Source: Bradyrhizobium sp. DOA9 (GTDB lineage Bacteria > Pseudomonadota > Alphaproteobacteria > Rhizobiales > Xanthobacteraceae). Taken from it: a stretch of 64,000 bases of DNA. The translations under genes and the position numbers were made by a program. Under the pieces are notes generated by a model that was given only the letters and a program-made list of their open reading frames with translations, searched no databases and was not told where the DNA came from. The DNA is taken from the NCBI RefSeq assembly GCF_000617845.2, contig NZ_DF820425.1, positions 5,011,725 to 5,075,724 on the forward strand, read 5' to 3'. Positions 45,465-54,344 of the stretch are shown piece after piece (the stretch's first letter is position 1; the number at the start of each line of letters is the position of its first letter).

Positions 45465-47069
45465 CTAGATCGGCACGCTCTGCGGCCGCTTCCACCGCAC
45501 CCACCACGCCACGATCAGTCGGGTCAAGGTGAAGGCGGTGAACACCGTGGTGATGATGCCGATGCCGAGCGTCACGGCAAAGCCGCGCACCGGGCCGGTG
45601 CCGATGTAGAACAGCACCGCGGCGGCAATGAAGGTGGTGATGTTGGAATCGAGGATGGTCGCAAGCGCCCGCTTGAAGCCGGCGTCGATCGCCGAGATCG
45701 CATTGCGGCCGCCGCGCAGCTCCTCGCGGATGCGCTCGTAGATCAGCACGTTGGAGTCGACGGCGATGCCGACGGTGAGCACGATACCGGCGATGCCGGG
45801 CAGCGTCAGCGTGGCGTTGAGCAGCGACAGCAGGCCGAAGATCATGGCGACGTTGATGGCCACCGCAATGTTGGCGAACACGCCGAACAGCCGGTAGGTC
45901 AAGAGCATGAAGATGATGACGAGGATCGAGCCGACATAGGCCGCAAGCTCGCCCTTCTCGATCGAGTCCTGGCCGAGGCCCGGACCGACGGTGCGCTCCT
46001 CGACCACCGTGAGCGGCGCCGGCAGCGCGCCGGCGCGCAGGAGAATCGCAAGATCGTTGGCCGATTGCACGGTGAAATTGCCGGAGATCTGGCCCTGGCC
46101 GCCGGTGATGGGCTCGCGGATGACCGGCGCCGAGATCACCTTGTTGTCGAGCACGATCGCGAAGGGCAGTCCGACGTTCTCGGTCGTGGCCTGCGAGAAC
46201 TTGCGGGCGCCCGAGGTGTTGAACTTGAAGCTGACCACCGGTTCGCCGGTGCGCTGGTCGAAGGTCGCCTGGGCGTCGGTCAAATCGCCACCGGCGACCA
46301 GCACCTGCTTCTTGATCACGTAGGGCGTAGGCGGCGGCGATGCGCTCATCAGCAGCTCGGATTCCGGCGGCAACCTGCCCGCTTGCGCCTGATCCGGCGG
46401 CACGGAGGTGTCGACCATGCGGAATTCCATCTTCGCGGTCTTGCCCAGCAGCTCCTTCAGGCGGGTCGGATCCTGGAGACCTGGGACCTGCACCAGGATG
46501 CGTTCGTTGCCCTGGCGCTGGATCACAGGCTCGACGGTGCCGAGCTCGTTGACGCGTCGTTCGACGATCTGGATCGACTGCTCGATGGTCTTGCGCATGC
46601 GGTCGAGCATCGCGGCCTGCGGGACGCTGAGGCGGATCACACCGCCGCCGGCATCCGCCACCTCGAGGTCGCGCTGACCGCTGGATCCCATCAAGCCACC
46701 CAGCGGCTGGGACAGCTCGCGCAGCTTGGCGAGTGCCGGCTGCACGTCGGTTTCCTTGGTGATGCGAACCTCGACCGCGTCGTTGCGCACGGTGACGCCG
46801 CCGGTGAATCCGATCTTGGCATCACGCAGCGTTCGGCGAACCTCGTCGCGAATCTGATCCAGCCGTTCCTTCTTCACGTAGCTGGAATCGACCTCGAGCA
46901 GCAGATAGGAGCCGCCCTGGAGGTCGAGTCCGAGCACGAGACGGCGCTGCGCCCAGGCGGGCCAGGTCTTGACCTGCGCTTCGGGGAAGAAGTTCGGGAC
47001 CGCGCAGAGGCACACGATCAGCGCCGTCAGGATGATCCCGAGCGCCTTCCACCGCGTGAAATACAACAT
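45465..47069 (-). CDS. secD: Protein translocase subunit SecD
   Basis: 534 residues. The N-terminal helix ends near residue 25, followed by a large periplasmic P1 domain starting RRLVLGLDLQGGSYLLLEVD and containing GTVEPVIQRQGNERILVQVPGLQDP. Five C-terminal helices carry GLGQDSIEKG and IAVDSNVLIYERIREELRGG. Pairs with SecF as one RND-like unit. Preceded by yajC (50-bp gap) and followed by secF (10-bp gap). Confidence 0.97.
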   Translation of the reverse strand: MLYFTRWKALGIILTALIVCLCAVPNFFPEAQVKTWPAWAQRRLVLGLDLQGGSYLLLEVDSSYVKKERLDQIRDEVRRTLRDAKIGFTGGVTVRNDAVEVRITKETDVQPALAKLRELSQPLGGLMGSSGQRDLEVADAGGGVIRLSVPQAAMLDRMRKTIEQSIQIVERRVNELGTVEPVIQRQGNERILVQVPGLQDPTRLKELLGKTAKMEFRMVDTSVPPDQAQAGRLPPESELLMSASPPPTPYVIKKQVLVAGGDLTDAQATFDQRTGEPVVSFKFNTSGARKFSQATTENVGLPFAIVLDNKVISAPVIREPITGGQGQISGNFTVQSANDLAILLRAGALPAPLTVVEERTVGPGLGQDSIEKGELAAYVGSILVIIFMLLTYRLFGVFANIAVAINVAMIFGLLSLLNATLTLPGIAGIVLTVGIAVDSNVLIYERIREELRGGRNAISAIDAGFKRALATILDSNITTFIAAAVLFYIGTGPVRGFAVTLGIGIITTVFTAFTLTRLIVAWWVRWKRPQSVPI

Positions 47070-47119
47070 CGACTGGACCTGTCAGATCAGGAGACTTGAA
47101 GAGACTCGCGGTGAACCGC

Positions 47120-47488
47120 TCACTTCGCCGCGGTGTCGTCCTTGGCGCTCTCTTTGGCGCTTTCCTTGGCCGGCTCGCCCTTGGCGCGAACGCCCGAGAT
47201 CATCTGGCGCATCTGCCGCACGCGCACGCCATCGGAGATCTCGAACTCGATCTGGTCATCGTCGACCACCTTGGTGACTTTGCCGACGAGGCCGCCCGAG
47301 GTCACGACGGTGTCGCCGCGGCGGATGTTCTTCACGAGCTCGGCGTGGTCGCGGACCTTCTTCTGCTGCGGGCGCAGAATCAGGAAGTACATGATCACGA
47401 AGATCAGGGCGAACGGCAGCAGCGACATCAACATGCTGTTGGTGTCGCCGGCGGCCGCGGCCTGGGCATACGCAGGGGTAATCAGCAT
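47120..47488 (-). CDS. yajC: Preprotein translocase subunit YajC
   Basis: 122 residues from ATG 47488 (the frame runs open to 47749 without support). One transmembrane helix (about 22-40, PFALIFVIMYFLIL) followed by the signature RPQQKKVRDHAELVKNIRRGDTVVTSGGLVGKV. The Lys/Glu/Ala-rich tail contains a short imperfect AKES repeat. Accessory of SecDF. First gene of the secretion unit, divergent from the DUF815 ATPase with 182 bp between the start codons. Confidence 0.96.
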   Translation of the reverse strand: MLITPAYAQAAAAGDTNSMLMSLLPFALIFVIMYFLILRPQQKKVRDHAELVKNIRRGDTVVTSGGLVGKVTKVVDDDQIEFEISDGVRVRQMRQMISGVRAKGEPAKESAKESAKDDTAAK

Positions 47489-47670
47489 TCGGACGATCCT
47501 CGTGAGAACGGGGGAAAGCCGGTCAGGCCTTCGAAGGCGACCGGTTCGGTCAAATTCGCGCGGACTATAGCGGCCATTGCCCCAATTGCAACGCTGCCAG
47601 ACCGCCCTTTTCGGCCACCTTGCGGCGGCCCGTGAGGCCCGATAAGGCTGCGTTCTCAGGAACTTCGGAC

Positions 47671-48654
47671 ATGCCCAAAAACCATAGCAAAAGCCCGGCC
47701 GGCAAAGGCCCCCGCACCCCTGCCAACAAGCCCACCCGCGTCGCGGCAAAACGCCCCACGGCGGCGGTCACCAAGGCAGGTCCCGACCTCGCCCAGGAGC
47801 GCATCGTCCGCGCCCTGGAGACCATTGCGGCGCACCTCTCCGCCCAGGGCAAGCCGGCGGTCGAAGCCGAGTCGTTCAAGCGGGCGGACGCCTATGTCTG
47901 GCACCCGGACGGACGCCTCTCGGCGGTGCCGCGGGTCAGCCGCGTCGAGCTGTTCCTGCTCAAGGGCGTCGACAGGATGCGCGACATCCTGATGGAGAAC
48001 ACCGAGCGGTTCGCAGGCGGCCTGCCGGCCAACAACGCCCTGCTCTGGGGCGCGCGCGGCATGGGCAAGTCGTCGCTGGTGAAAGCGGCGCATGCCAGCA
48101 TCAACGCGGAACGCAAACCCTCCGACAAGCTCAAGCTGATCGAGATCCACCGTGAGGATATCGAGACCCTCCCGGCACTGATGGAGCAGCTGCGGGCCTC
48201 CTCCTTCCGTTTCATCGTGTTCTGCGACGACCTCTCCTTCGACGGCAACGATGCCTCCTACAAGTCGCTCAAGGCGGTGCTCGAAGGGGGAATCGAGGGC
48301 CGGCCCGAGAACGTCATCCTCTATGCCACCTCCAACCGCCGCCATCTGCTGGCGCGCGACATGATCGAGAACGAACGCTCGACCGCCATCAATCCCGGCG
48401 AAGCGGTCGAGGAGAAGGTCTCGCTGTCGGATCGTTTCGGCCTCTGGCTCGGCTTCCACCGCTGCAGCCAGGACGAATATCTCGCCATGGTGCGCGGATA
48501 TTGCAGCCATTTCGGCATCAAGATCGACGACGAGGCGCTGGAGCGCGAGGCGCTGGAATGGTCCACGACGCGCGGCTCGCGCTCGGGCCGCGTCGCCTGG
48601 CAGTTCGTGCAGGAGCTGGCGGGACGGCTGGGCGTGAAGCTGACGGGTAAGTAG
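47671..48654 (+). CDS. DUF815 family AAA ATPase
   Basis: 327 residues from ATG 47671. A basic Pro/Lys/Ala-rich N-terminus (1-40) precedes a compact P-loop ATPase: Walker A LLWGARGMGKSSLVKA (P-loop 127-135), Walker B FRFIVFCDDLSFD, sensor ATSNRRHLLARDM. The DUF815 family is widespread and usually next to yajC/secD in Alphaproteobacteria, divergently as here, but its function is not established. No transmembrane segment. Confidence 0.92.
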   Translation: MPKNHSKSPAGKGPRTPANKPTRVAAKRPTAAVTKAGPDLAQERIVRALETIAAHLSAQGKPAVEAESFKRADAYVWHPDGRLSAVPRVSRVELFLLKGVDRMRDILMENTERFAGGLPANNALLWGARGMGKSSLVKAAHASINAERKPSDKLKLIEIHREDIETLPALMEQLRASSFRFIVFCDDLSFDGNDASYKSLKAVLEGGIEGRPENVILYATSNRRHLLARDMIENERSTAINPGEAVEEKVSLSDRFGLWLGFHRCSQDEYLAMVRGYCSHFGIKIDDEALEREALEWSTTRGSRSGRVAWQFVQELAGRLGVKLTGK

Positions 48655-48662
48655 CCGCCACA

Positions 48663-48795
48663 TCCACAACTGTCATTCCCTGCGCAGGCGGGGAATCCAG
48701 TACGCCGCGGCTTATCGGTTCAACAACGAGTGTCTCTGGAATACTGGATCGTCCGCCCCAGTGCGCGAGTGCGCACAAGGCGGACGATGCCAGCG
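48663..48795. repeat. Dispersed palindromic repeat
   Basis: Begins TGTCATTCCCTGCGCAGGCGG followed by GGAATCCAGTA, whose inverse, TACTGGAT, occurs at 48743-48750. Then a nested hairpin GTCCGCC (48751-48757) / GGCGGAC (48779-48785) enclosing GTGCGC / GCGCAC. From memory this is a recurrent Bradyrhizobium intergenic unit. It sits between the convergent DUF815 and NlpD-like genes. Confidence 0.75.
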
Positions 48796-48835
48796 TGTTT
48801 CTCGCGAGGCTGTGCCCGACCGTAGCCGCGACGCC

Positions 48836-50215
48836 TCACGCCCCGTTGAGGAATTGAAGCGGGTCAACCGGGCTCGATCCCTTGCGGATCTCGAAGTGGA
48901 GCTGCGGCGACGCCACCTCACCGGATTGACCCGACTTGGCAATGACCTGGCCGCGCTTGATGGTATCGCCGCGCTTCACCAACAGCTCACTCGCATGGGC
49001 ATATGCGGTGACGTAGCCGTTGGAGTGCCGCACCAGAACCAGATTGCCGTAACCCTTCAGCTCGTTGCCGGAATAGGCGACGACGCCATCTTCAGCCGCC
49101 TTGACCGGCGTTCCCTCGGGCACCGCGAGATTGATGCCGTCATTGGACTTGCCGTTGGTCTTGGCGCCGTAGGTCGTAACCACCTTGCCGCGGACGGGCC
49201 AGCGGAAGGTCGGCAGCGCGCCGGTCGCCTCCGCAGCCTTCGCCGGCGTCTCGGCGGGCTTCTCTTCGACATTGCTCGTGGCCTGGGCGAGGCGTGCGCT
49301 CTGCACTGGCGCGGCCACAGCGGCCATCTTGGTCGCGGGCGCCGGAGCAACGGGCTGGAGCGTTCCGGCCATCGGCGCAGCCGCGACCGGAGCCGCGGCA
49401 GCCGGTGCCGCAACGGCGGCGGCCTTGGCGCCGGGCACGGTCAGCTTGGTGCCAAGCTTGAGCTTTGCCGACGGATCGAGGCCGTTGGCACGGGCGAGCT
49501 CTGCCGCCGAGATGTGGTTCTTGCGCGCGATGCTGGCGAGCGTGTCGCCGCGGTTGACGAAGTGCATGCTCGGCGGTGCCGCGACGGCCGCAACCGGCTT
49601 GCCTGCAGGCGCTGCCGCGACGGGAGCCATGGCGGGCGCCAGTGCAGCTGCCGTCGCCGGAGACGGAATGATCAGCTGCTGGCCGGGCGAGAGCGCGCGC
49701 GGACCTTTGTAGCCGTTGGCGGCCAGGATCGCCTGCGGCGTGACGTGATAGCGCTTGGCGAGCACGTCGAGCGTGTCGCTGGTGCCGACGATGATCTTGG
49801 TCCCACCGGCCGGCTGAGCGGCCGCGACCGACCGCGGCGGCACGGTGGCCGTGGTCTCAAGGTGCGGTTGCGCCGGAGGCGCATAGGAGCTGACGCCGCG
49901 GCCGCCACCGGACACGCCGCCGCCAGAGGCAACGGGATAGGATTGCGGGGCGGACACTGCGGGCGGTGGCAAAGCCTGCGACTGGTAGTAGCCGGGCTGC
50001 GTCTGTGGCCGCGCATATTGCGGCAGCTCACGCTGCGGCGGCGGTGCCTGCTGCACCGAGCCGGTCTGCTCGGAGGCGAAAGGATTGGAGAAGTTCGACT
50101 GGGACAGCCGCGACGACATGTCGGCGCTGCACCCTGCAAAGCTGAAGGAAATCAGCGCCAGCACCGCGACCTGCGGCACGCGGCGCGAGTAAAGCAACTC
50201 GGCGACAGCGGACAT
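48836..50215 (-). CDS. nlpD: NlpD-like lipoprotein: two LysM domains and degenerate M23 domain
   Basis: 459 residues. Signal region with lipobox SFAGC (C29), then a Pro/Gln-rich linker. LysM 1 is about 152-200 (GTSDTLDVLAKRYHVTPQAIL) and LysM 2 about 235-285 (HFVNRGDTLASIARKNHI). An Ala/Pro-rich linker leads to a C-terminal LytM/M23 domain from about 335. In that domain the zinc-binding H-x3-D becomes NDGIN, while the later AYAH and QLHFEIR remain, so catalysis is doubtful. E. coli NlpD is likewise degenerate and activates amidase AmiC in cell separation. Neighbour of pcm and surE, the usual cluster. Confidence 0.93.
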   Translation of the reverse strand: MSAVAELLYSRRVPQVAVLALISFSFAGCSADMSSRLSQSNFSNPFASEQTGSVQQAPPPQRELPQYARPQTQPGYYQSQALPPPAVSAPQSYPVASGGGVSGGGRGVSSYAPPAQPHLETTATVPPRSVAAAQPAGGTKIIVGTSDTLDVLAKRYHVTPQAILAANGYKGPRALSPGQQLIIPSPATAAALAPAMAPVAAAPAGKPVAAVAAPPSMHFVNRGDTLASIARKNHISAAELARANGLDPSAKLKLGTKLTVPGAKAAAVAAPAAAAPVAAAPMAGTLQPVAPAPATKMAAVAAPVQSARLAQATSNVEEKPAETPAKAAEATGALPTFRWPVRGKVVTTYGAKTNGKSNDGINLAVPEGTPVKAAEDGVVAYSGNELKGYGNLVLVRHSNGYVTAYAHASELLVKRGDTIKRGQVIAKSGQSGEVASPQLHFEIRKGSSPVDPLQFLNGA

Positions 50216-50324
50216 GGTTACTCACTCGTACGCAACAGAACTGGTGTTTTAAGTAAACACGCGCCGAGTAAATAACGGCTTAACCCTCACAATAAGCTGT
50301 TGGCAGCACAGCCAATCCGGAATT

Positions 50325-51017
50325 CTACAGCTCCCGCGCCACGCCCGGCAGTGCCGGCACGAAGCGGACCTCGACGAGTTCCTTGCGCTCGATTCCCGTT
50401 TCGGTGCGGCTGAGGCGAGTCAGCGTCTGCACGCCCTGATGCGGGCCGACGGGGGCGATCAGGATGCCCCCGACCTCGAGCCGCTCGACCAGGTTCTCCG
50501 GAATCTGCTCCATGGCGGCGGTCACGATGATGCGGTCGAACGGGCCGATGTTGGGAGGCAGGTTAAGACCGTCCCCGAGCATCACCTCGACATTGTGACA
50601 ATCGAGCTTCTCAAGCCGGGCGCGTGCCGTGTCGGCGAGCTTGCGATAGCGCTCGACGGTCAGCACCTGGCCGGCGAGCCGCGACAGCACGGCGGCCTGG
50701 TAGCCGGAGCCGGTGCCGATTTCGAGCACCCTGTGCTGCTTCCGGAGCTGGAGCTGCTCGGTCATGTAGGCGACGACGAAGGGCTGGCTGATGGTCTGCC
50801 CGCAGGCGATCGGCAGTGCGCTGTCGCGATAGGCGCCTTCGCGATCGGCATCGTCGACGAAAAGCTCGCGCGGCACCTCCTCCATGGTCCGCAGCACGGC
50901 CTGATCGCTGATGCCGCGACGTCTCAGCGTGAGCTGAAACATCATCTTTTCCGGCGGCTGCTGGTCGGGCGTCATTGCTGCTTTGCTCATCTCGTCTGGC
51001 GGATCGACGTATTGCAC
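50325..51017 (-). CDS. pcm: Protein-L-isoaspartate O-methyltransferase
   Basis: Repairs isoaspartyl residues in aged proteins using SAM. 230 residues from 51017; internal ATGs at 50990 and 50975 are possible starts because the first residues are not conserved. Contains the PIMT blocks RGISDQAVLRTMEEVPRELF, PIACGQTISQPFVVAYMTE, the SAM site VLEIGTGSGYQAAVLS and DRIIVTAA. 109 bp upstream of nlpD on the same strand and 559 bp downstream of surE, with a response-regulator gene between on the other strand. Confidence 0.95.
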   Translation of the reverse strand: MQYVDPPDEMSKAAMTPDQQPPEKMMFQLTLRRRGISDQAVLRTMEEVPRELFVDDADREGAYRDSALPIACGQTISQPFVVAYMTEQLQLRKQHRVLEIGTGSGYQAAVLSRLAGQVLTVERYRKLADTARARLEKLDCHNVEVMLGDGLNLPPNIGPFDRIIVTAAMEQIPENLVERLEVGGILIAPVGPHQGVQTLTRLSRTETGIERKELVEVRFVPALPGVAREL

Positions 51018-51202
51018 CGCAAGAACCGGAGACGAGAATCTTGTTCCGGCTCAGGAACTCATGATATTCTTTCAGCGTAGCATTTGACCACAACAAGGCC
51101 TTCAAACGCTAAGCCATTTGCGAGGTTTGCGTTCGCCGAAACGCGCATTGCGTCGTCTATCGTTATCTGCGAACGTTTACGAAAATGGGCAAGGACTCTA
51201 CC

Positions 51203-51574
51203 ATGACTGCGACAGGGCTTTCGGGCCGCTCTGTTTTCCTCGTCGAGGACGAGGTCATGATCAGAATGATGGTCGCGGATATGCTGGAGGAGCTCGGCTA
51301 CAGGGTTGCCGCCGAAGCCGGCGACATCAACGAGGCCATGCGGCTTGCGCAATCCACCGAGTTCGATCTCGCCATTCTGGACGTCAACGTCAACGGCAAG
51401 GTCATCTCGCCGGTCGCCGATGTCATCATGGCGAAGGGCTGCCCCTTCATCTTCGCCACCGGTTACGGCTCCTCCGGCCTGCCCGAACAGTACCGCGACC
51501 GGCCGGCGCTGCAGAAACCGTTCCAGCTGGACGCGCTCAGCAGGACGATCGAAGCCGCGCTTCGCGGCGGCTAG
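51203..51574 (+). CDS. Single-domain response regulator
   Basis: 123 residues from ATG 51203 (51185 possible). A CheY-like receiver only: acidic pair E15-D16 in FLVEDEVMIR, phospho-acceptor D60 in AILDVNVNG, switch threonine in FIFATGYGS and the lysine in ALQKPF. No output domain and no kinase nearby, so it works by protein contact, for example in a phosphorelay. It lies inside the surE-pcm interval in opposite orientation and ends 2 bp from the surE end, an insertion into the usual surE-pcm-nlpD order. Confidence 0.93.
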   Translation: MTATGLSGRSVFLVEDEVMIRMMVADMLEELGYRVAAEAGDINEAMRLAQSTEFDLAILDVNVNGKVISPVADVIMAKGCPFIFATGYGSSGLPEQYRDRPALQKPFQLDALSRTIEAALRGG

Positions 51575-51576
51575 CT

Positions 51577-52344
51577 CTATTTCAGCGTCGCGCTGAGCTG
51601 TTCCGAAAACGCTTCATTGGTGCGGTCGAGCCTGAGTGGGGTGACGGAAACGTAGCGGTCGCGCAGCGCCGCCAGATCGGTGCCGGCGTCGGGCGTGTCG
51701 AGCATCGCGGTCCGCTCGAAGCCGATCCAGAAATAAGGATTGCCGCGGCCGTCCTTGCGCTCATCGATCCTGAGGAAGCCGAGATTGCGCTTTCCCTGCC
51801 GCGTGACGCGAACACCCTGCACCTCTTCCGGCGCGCAGGAGGGGAAATTGATGTTGATGACGGTGTCCTTCGGAACGCCGGCGGCGATCACCTTGCGCAG
51901 GATATCGGGTCCGAATTTGCGCGCCGTATCCCAGGGCGGCCGTTCGCGCGTTTCGACGCTGAACTCCTGCGACAGCGCGAACGACGGCAATCCCAGGATG
52001 GTGCCCTCGAGCGCGCCGGCAATGGTGCCGGAATAGACCACGTCTTCGGCGACGTTGCGGCCCTTGTTGACCCCGGACAGCACGACATCGGGCAGCTTGG
52101 CACCCAAGATATGGCGGGCCCCCATGATGACGCAGTCCGTCGGCGTGCCGCGCACGGCGAAGTGCCGCGGGCCGACCTCGCGCAGACGCAAGGGATCGTT
52201 CAGCGACAGCGAATGCGACACGCCGGACTGGTCGAGCTCGGGCGCGACCACCCAGACATCGTCCGACAGGGCGCGCGCGATCTCCTCCACGACCTCAAGG
52301 CCGGGAGCGTGGATGCCGTCGTCATTGGTGCAGAGAATGCGCAT
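51577..52344 (-). CDS. surE: 5'-nucleotidase SurE
   Basis: 255 residues. Metal-dependent nucleotidase/exopolyphosphatase linked to stationary-phase survival. N-terminal metal site MRILCTNDDGIHAPG with the two aspartates, SGVSHSLSL, and the GVNKGRNVAEDVVYSGTIAGA block with the conserved Asn. Full length. On the minus strand upstream of the pcm/nlpD pair, and 108 bp after the small gene at 52453-52815. Confidence 0.96.
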   Translation of the reverse strand: MRILCTNDDGIHAPGLEVVEEIARALSDDVWVVAPELDQSGVSHSLSLNDPLRLREVGPRHFAVRGTPTDCVIMGARHILGAKLPDVVLSGVNKGRNVAEDVVYSGTIAGALEGTILGLPSFALSQEFSVETRERPPWDTARKFGPDILRKVIAAGVPKDTVININFPSCAPEEVQGVRVTRQGKRNLGFLRIDERKDGRGNPYFWIGFERTAMLDTPDAGTDLAALRDRYVSVTPLRLDRTNEAFSEQLSATLK

Positions 52345-52452
52345 GCGGAAGGTTCGATTCCTGAAAGCGGGTCTGAGCCGTCTTATCCGGCCAGCGCCGA
52401 TCAGGCAAACCGGACGATTGCGGTCCGGCGGCCGGTTCCCTGGCTGGTCCCG

Positions 52453-52815
52453 CTAGCGGCGGATGCGCCATTGCGGCAGGAAGCGCGCAAGCCGGCCCTC
52501 CGCGCGCAATTGCATCGCCGGCACGACCGGGTTCACGACGGAAGCCTCGATGACGCCAAGCGCCTTCAGCTGCGCGACCAACGGATCAGACGTCGGCTCC
52601 TGGGGAAAGCGCTCGCGTGCCACCGTCAGCGCCTTGTCGAAATCCGCAGCATTGACCCCGGGCTTGGCCCGCCGGCTCTGCACGAGATCGTCGTCCCAGA
52701 GGCGAGCGATTTCGATGTCGAGCACGCCGCGCAGGCGCTGATCGACGGCCTGGATTCCGGCACCGGTCACTGCCCATTGTCGGCCGACCCAGAAGATATC
52801 GCGGTGCAAGGCCAT
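52453..52815 (-). CDS. Conserved hypothetical protein (120 aa)
   Basis: No signal peptide or membrane segment. Start MALHRDIFWVGRQWAVTGAG, then a helix-rich middle (LWDDDLVQSRRAKPGVNAADFDKALTVARERFPQEP) and a basic end (RFLPQWRIRR). No domain recognised. Placed between serS (60 bp upstream) and surE (108 bp downstream) on the same strand, so it may be part of that transcript. Confidence 0.7.
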   Translation of the reverse strand: MALHRDIFWVGRQWAVTGAGIQAVDQRLRGVLDIEIARLWDDDLVQSRRAKPGVNAADFDKALTVARERFPQEPTSDPLVAQLKALGVIEASVVNPVVPAMQLRAEGRLARFLPQWRIRR

Positions 52816-52875
52816 GAGCGGAGAGGCTCGGGTGGACGGGCCGGCAGGATAGCCGGCCGCCCGATCTTCGCAAGC

Positions 52876-54207
52876 CTAGTCGCGGCCGATCACCTTCAGC
52901 CCGCCCATATAGGGCTGGAGCAGGTCCGGGACCGCGATCGAGCCGTCCTCCTGCTGATAGGTTTCCATCACGGCGATCAGCGCGCGGCCGACCGCCGTGC
53001 CGGAGCCGTTCAGCGTGTGCACGAAGCGCGGCTTGCCGTCTGGCCCGCGCGAGCGCGCATCCATGCGCCGTGCCTGGAAGTCGCCGCAGACCGAGCAGCT
53101 CGAGATCTCGCGGAACATGCCGCCATCGCCCTGCCCGGGCATCCAGACCTCGATGTCGTAGGTTTTTTGCGCCGAGAAGCCCATATCGCCTGCGCAGAGC
53201 GTCATCACGCGGTAATGCAGGTCGAGCTTCTGCAGCACCTGCTCGGCGCAGGACAGCATCCGCTCCAGCTCGTCCTTGCTCATTTCCGGCGTCGTGATCG
53301 AGACCAGCTCGACCTTGGTGAACTGGTGCTGGCGGATCATGCCGCGGGTGTCGCGCCCCGCCGCACCCGCCTCGGCCCGGAAGCACGGCGTCAGCGCGGT
53401 CAGCCGCATCGGCAGCTGCTTCTCGTCGAGGATGGATTCGCGGGCGAGATTTGTGAGCGACACTTCGGCGGTGGGGATTAGACCGAGACGCTCGGTCTTC
53501 AGCCGCTCATGATCCGGCGCGGCGAGCAGCTCGCCCTTGATCGCCCAGAACTGGTCATCCTCGAATTTCGGCAATTGCCCCGTGCCGAACATCACCTCGT
53601 TGCGCACCAGGAGCGGCGGATTGATCTCGATGTAGCCGTGCTCGGTGGTGTGCAAATCGAGCATGAACTGGCCGATGGCACGCTCGAGCCGCGCCAGCCC
53701 CTTCTTCAGCACGACGAAACGCGCGCCGGAGAGCTTTGCCGCCGCCTCGAAATCCATGTAGCCGAGCGCGGTGCCGAGATCGTCATGCAGCTTCGGCGCA
53801 AAGCTATAATTGCGCTTGTTGCCGAACACGTGATGCTGCACGTTGCCGTGCTCGTCGACACCGTCGGGCACGTCGTCGAACGGAATGTTCGGGATCGCGG
53901 CCAGCTCTTTGTTCAGCTCATCGTCCGCGGCCTTGGCGGCAGCTTCGAGCTCCGGCATCGTGGTCTTGAGCCCGGCGACCTCGGCCATCAGCTTGGCCGC
54001 GCGCGCCTCGTCCTTGGCCTTCTTGGCATCGCCGATCTCCTTCGAAGCTGCATTGCGCCGCGCCTGCGCCTGCTCGGAGGCCAGGATCGCCGCACGCCGC
54101 TTCTCGTCGATCGCGAGCAGCGAGGCCGACATCGGCTTCAGGCCACGCCTCGCGAGGCCGGCGTCGAAGGCTTGCGGATTGTCGCGGATCGCTTTGATGT
54201 CGTGCAT
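52876..54207 (-). CDS. serS: Seryl-tRNA synthetase
   Basis: 443 residues from ATG 54207. N-terminal coiled-coil tRNA-binding arm (about 28-105, ILASEQAQARRNAASKEI...). Class II motif 2 TPCFRAEAGAAGRDTRGMIRQHQF and motif 3 NGSGTAVGRALIAVMETYQ. Charges tRNA-Ser. A 14-codon upstream extension in frame (to 54249) is encoded by the adjacent palindromic repeat and should not be counted as protein. Between the Tat genes and the 120-aa gene on the same strand. Confidence 0.97.
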   Translation of the reverse strand: MHDIKAIRDNPQAFDAGLARRGLKPMSASLLAIDEKRRAAILASEQAQARRNAASKEIGDAKKAKDEARAAKLMAEVAGLKTTMPELEAAAKAADDELNKELAAIPNIPFDDVPDGVDEHGNVQHHVFGNKRNYSFAPKLHDDLGTALGYMDFEAAAKLSGARFVVLKKGLARLERAIGQFMLDLHTTEHGYIEINPPLLVRNEVMFGTGQLPKFEDDQFWAIKGELLAAPDHERLKTERLGLIPTAEVSLTNLARESILDEKQLPMRLTALTPCFRAEAGAAGRDTRGMIRQHQFTKVELVSITTPEMSKDELERMLSCAEQVLQKLDLHYRVMTLCAGDMGFSAQKTYDIEVWMPGQGDGGMFREISSCSVCGDFQARRMDARSRGPDGKPRFVHTLNGSGTAVGRALIAVMETYQQEDGSIAVPDLLQPYMGGLKVIGRD

Positions 54208-54218
54208 GGCTGTCTTCC

Positions 54219-54304
54219 CGTCATGGCCGGGCTTGTCCCGGCCATCCACGTGTCTGCCGCCTTAGATCAAGTCGTGGATGCCCGGGTCAAGCCCGGGCAT
54301 GACG
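54219..54304. repeat. Palindromic repeat between serS and tatC
   Basis: Two inverted near-identical 32-bp arms: CGTCATGGCCGGGC... (54219-54250) and its counterpart ending ...GCCCGGGCATGACG (54273-54304), with four differences. Each arm is also a hairpin (GCCGGGC/GTCCCGGC type). From memory a common Bradyrhizobium intergenic repeat. It separates serS from tatC and may end the tat transcript. Confidence 0.8.
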
Positions 54305-54344
54305 AATCATGGGCCGAACAGCGACATGATAGTGCGAAAGTGCC

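Noticed and set aside
52351..52361. GGTTCGATTCC, like a tRNA T-arm
   Set aside because: No acceptor stem, D-arm or anticodon arm can be built around it; it is a chance match in the surE upstream region.
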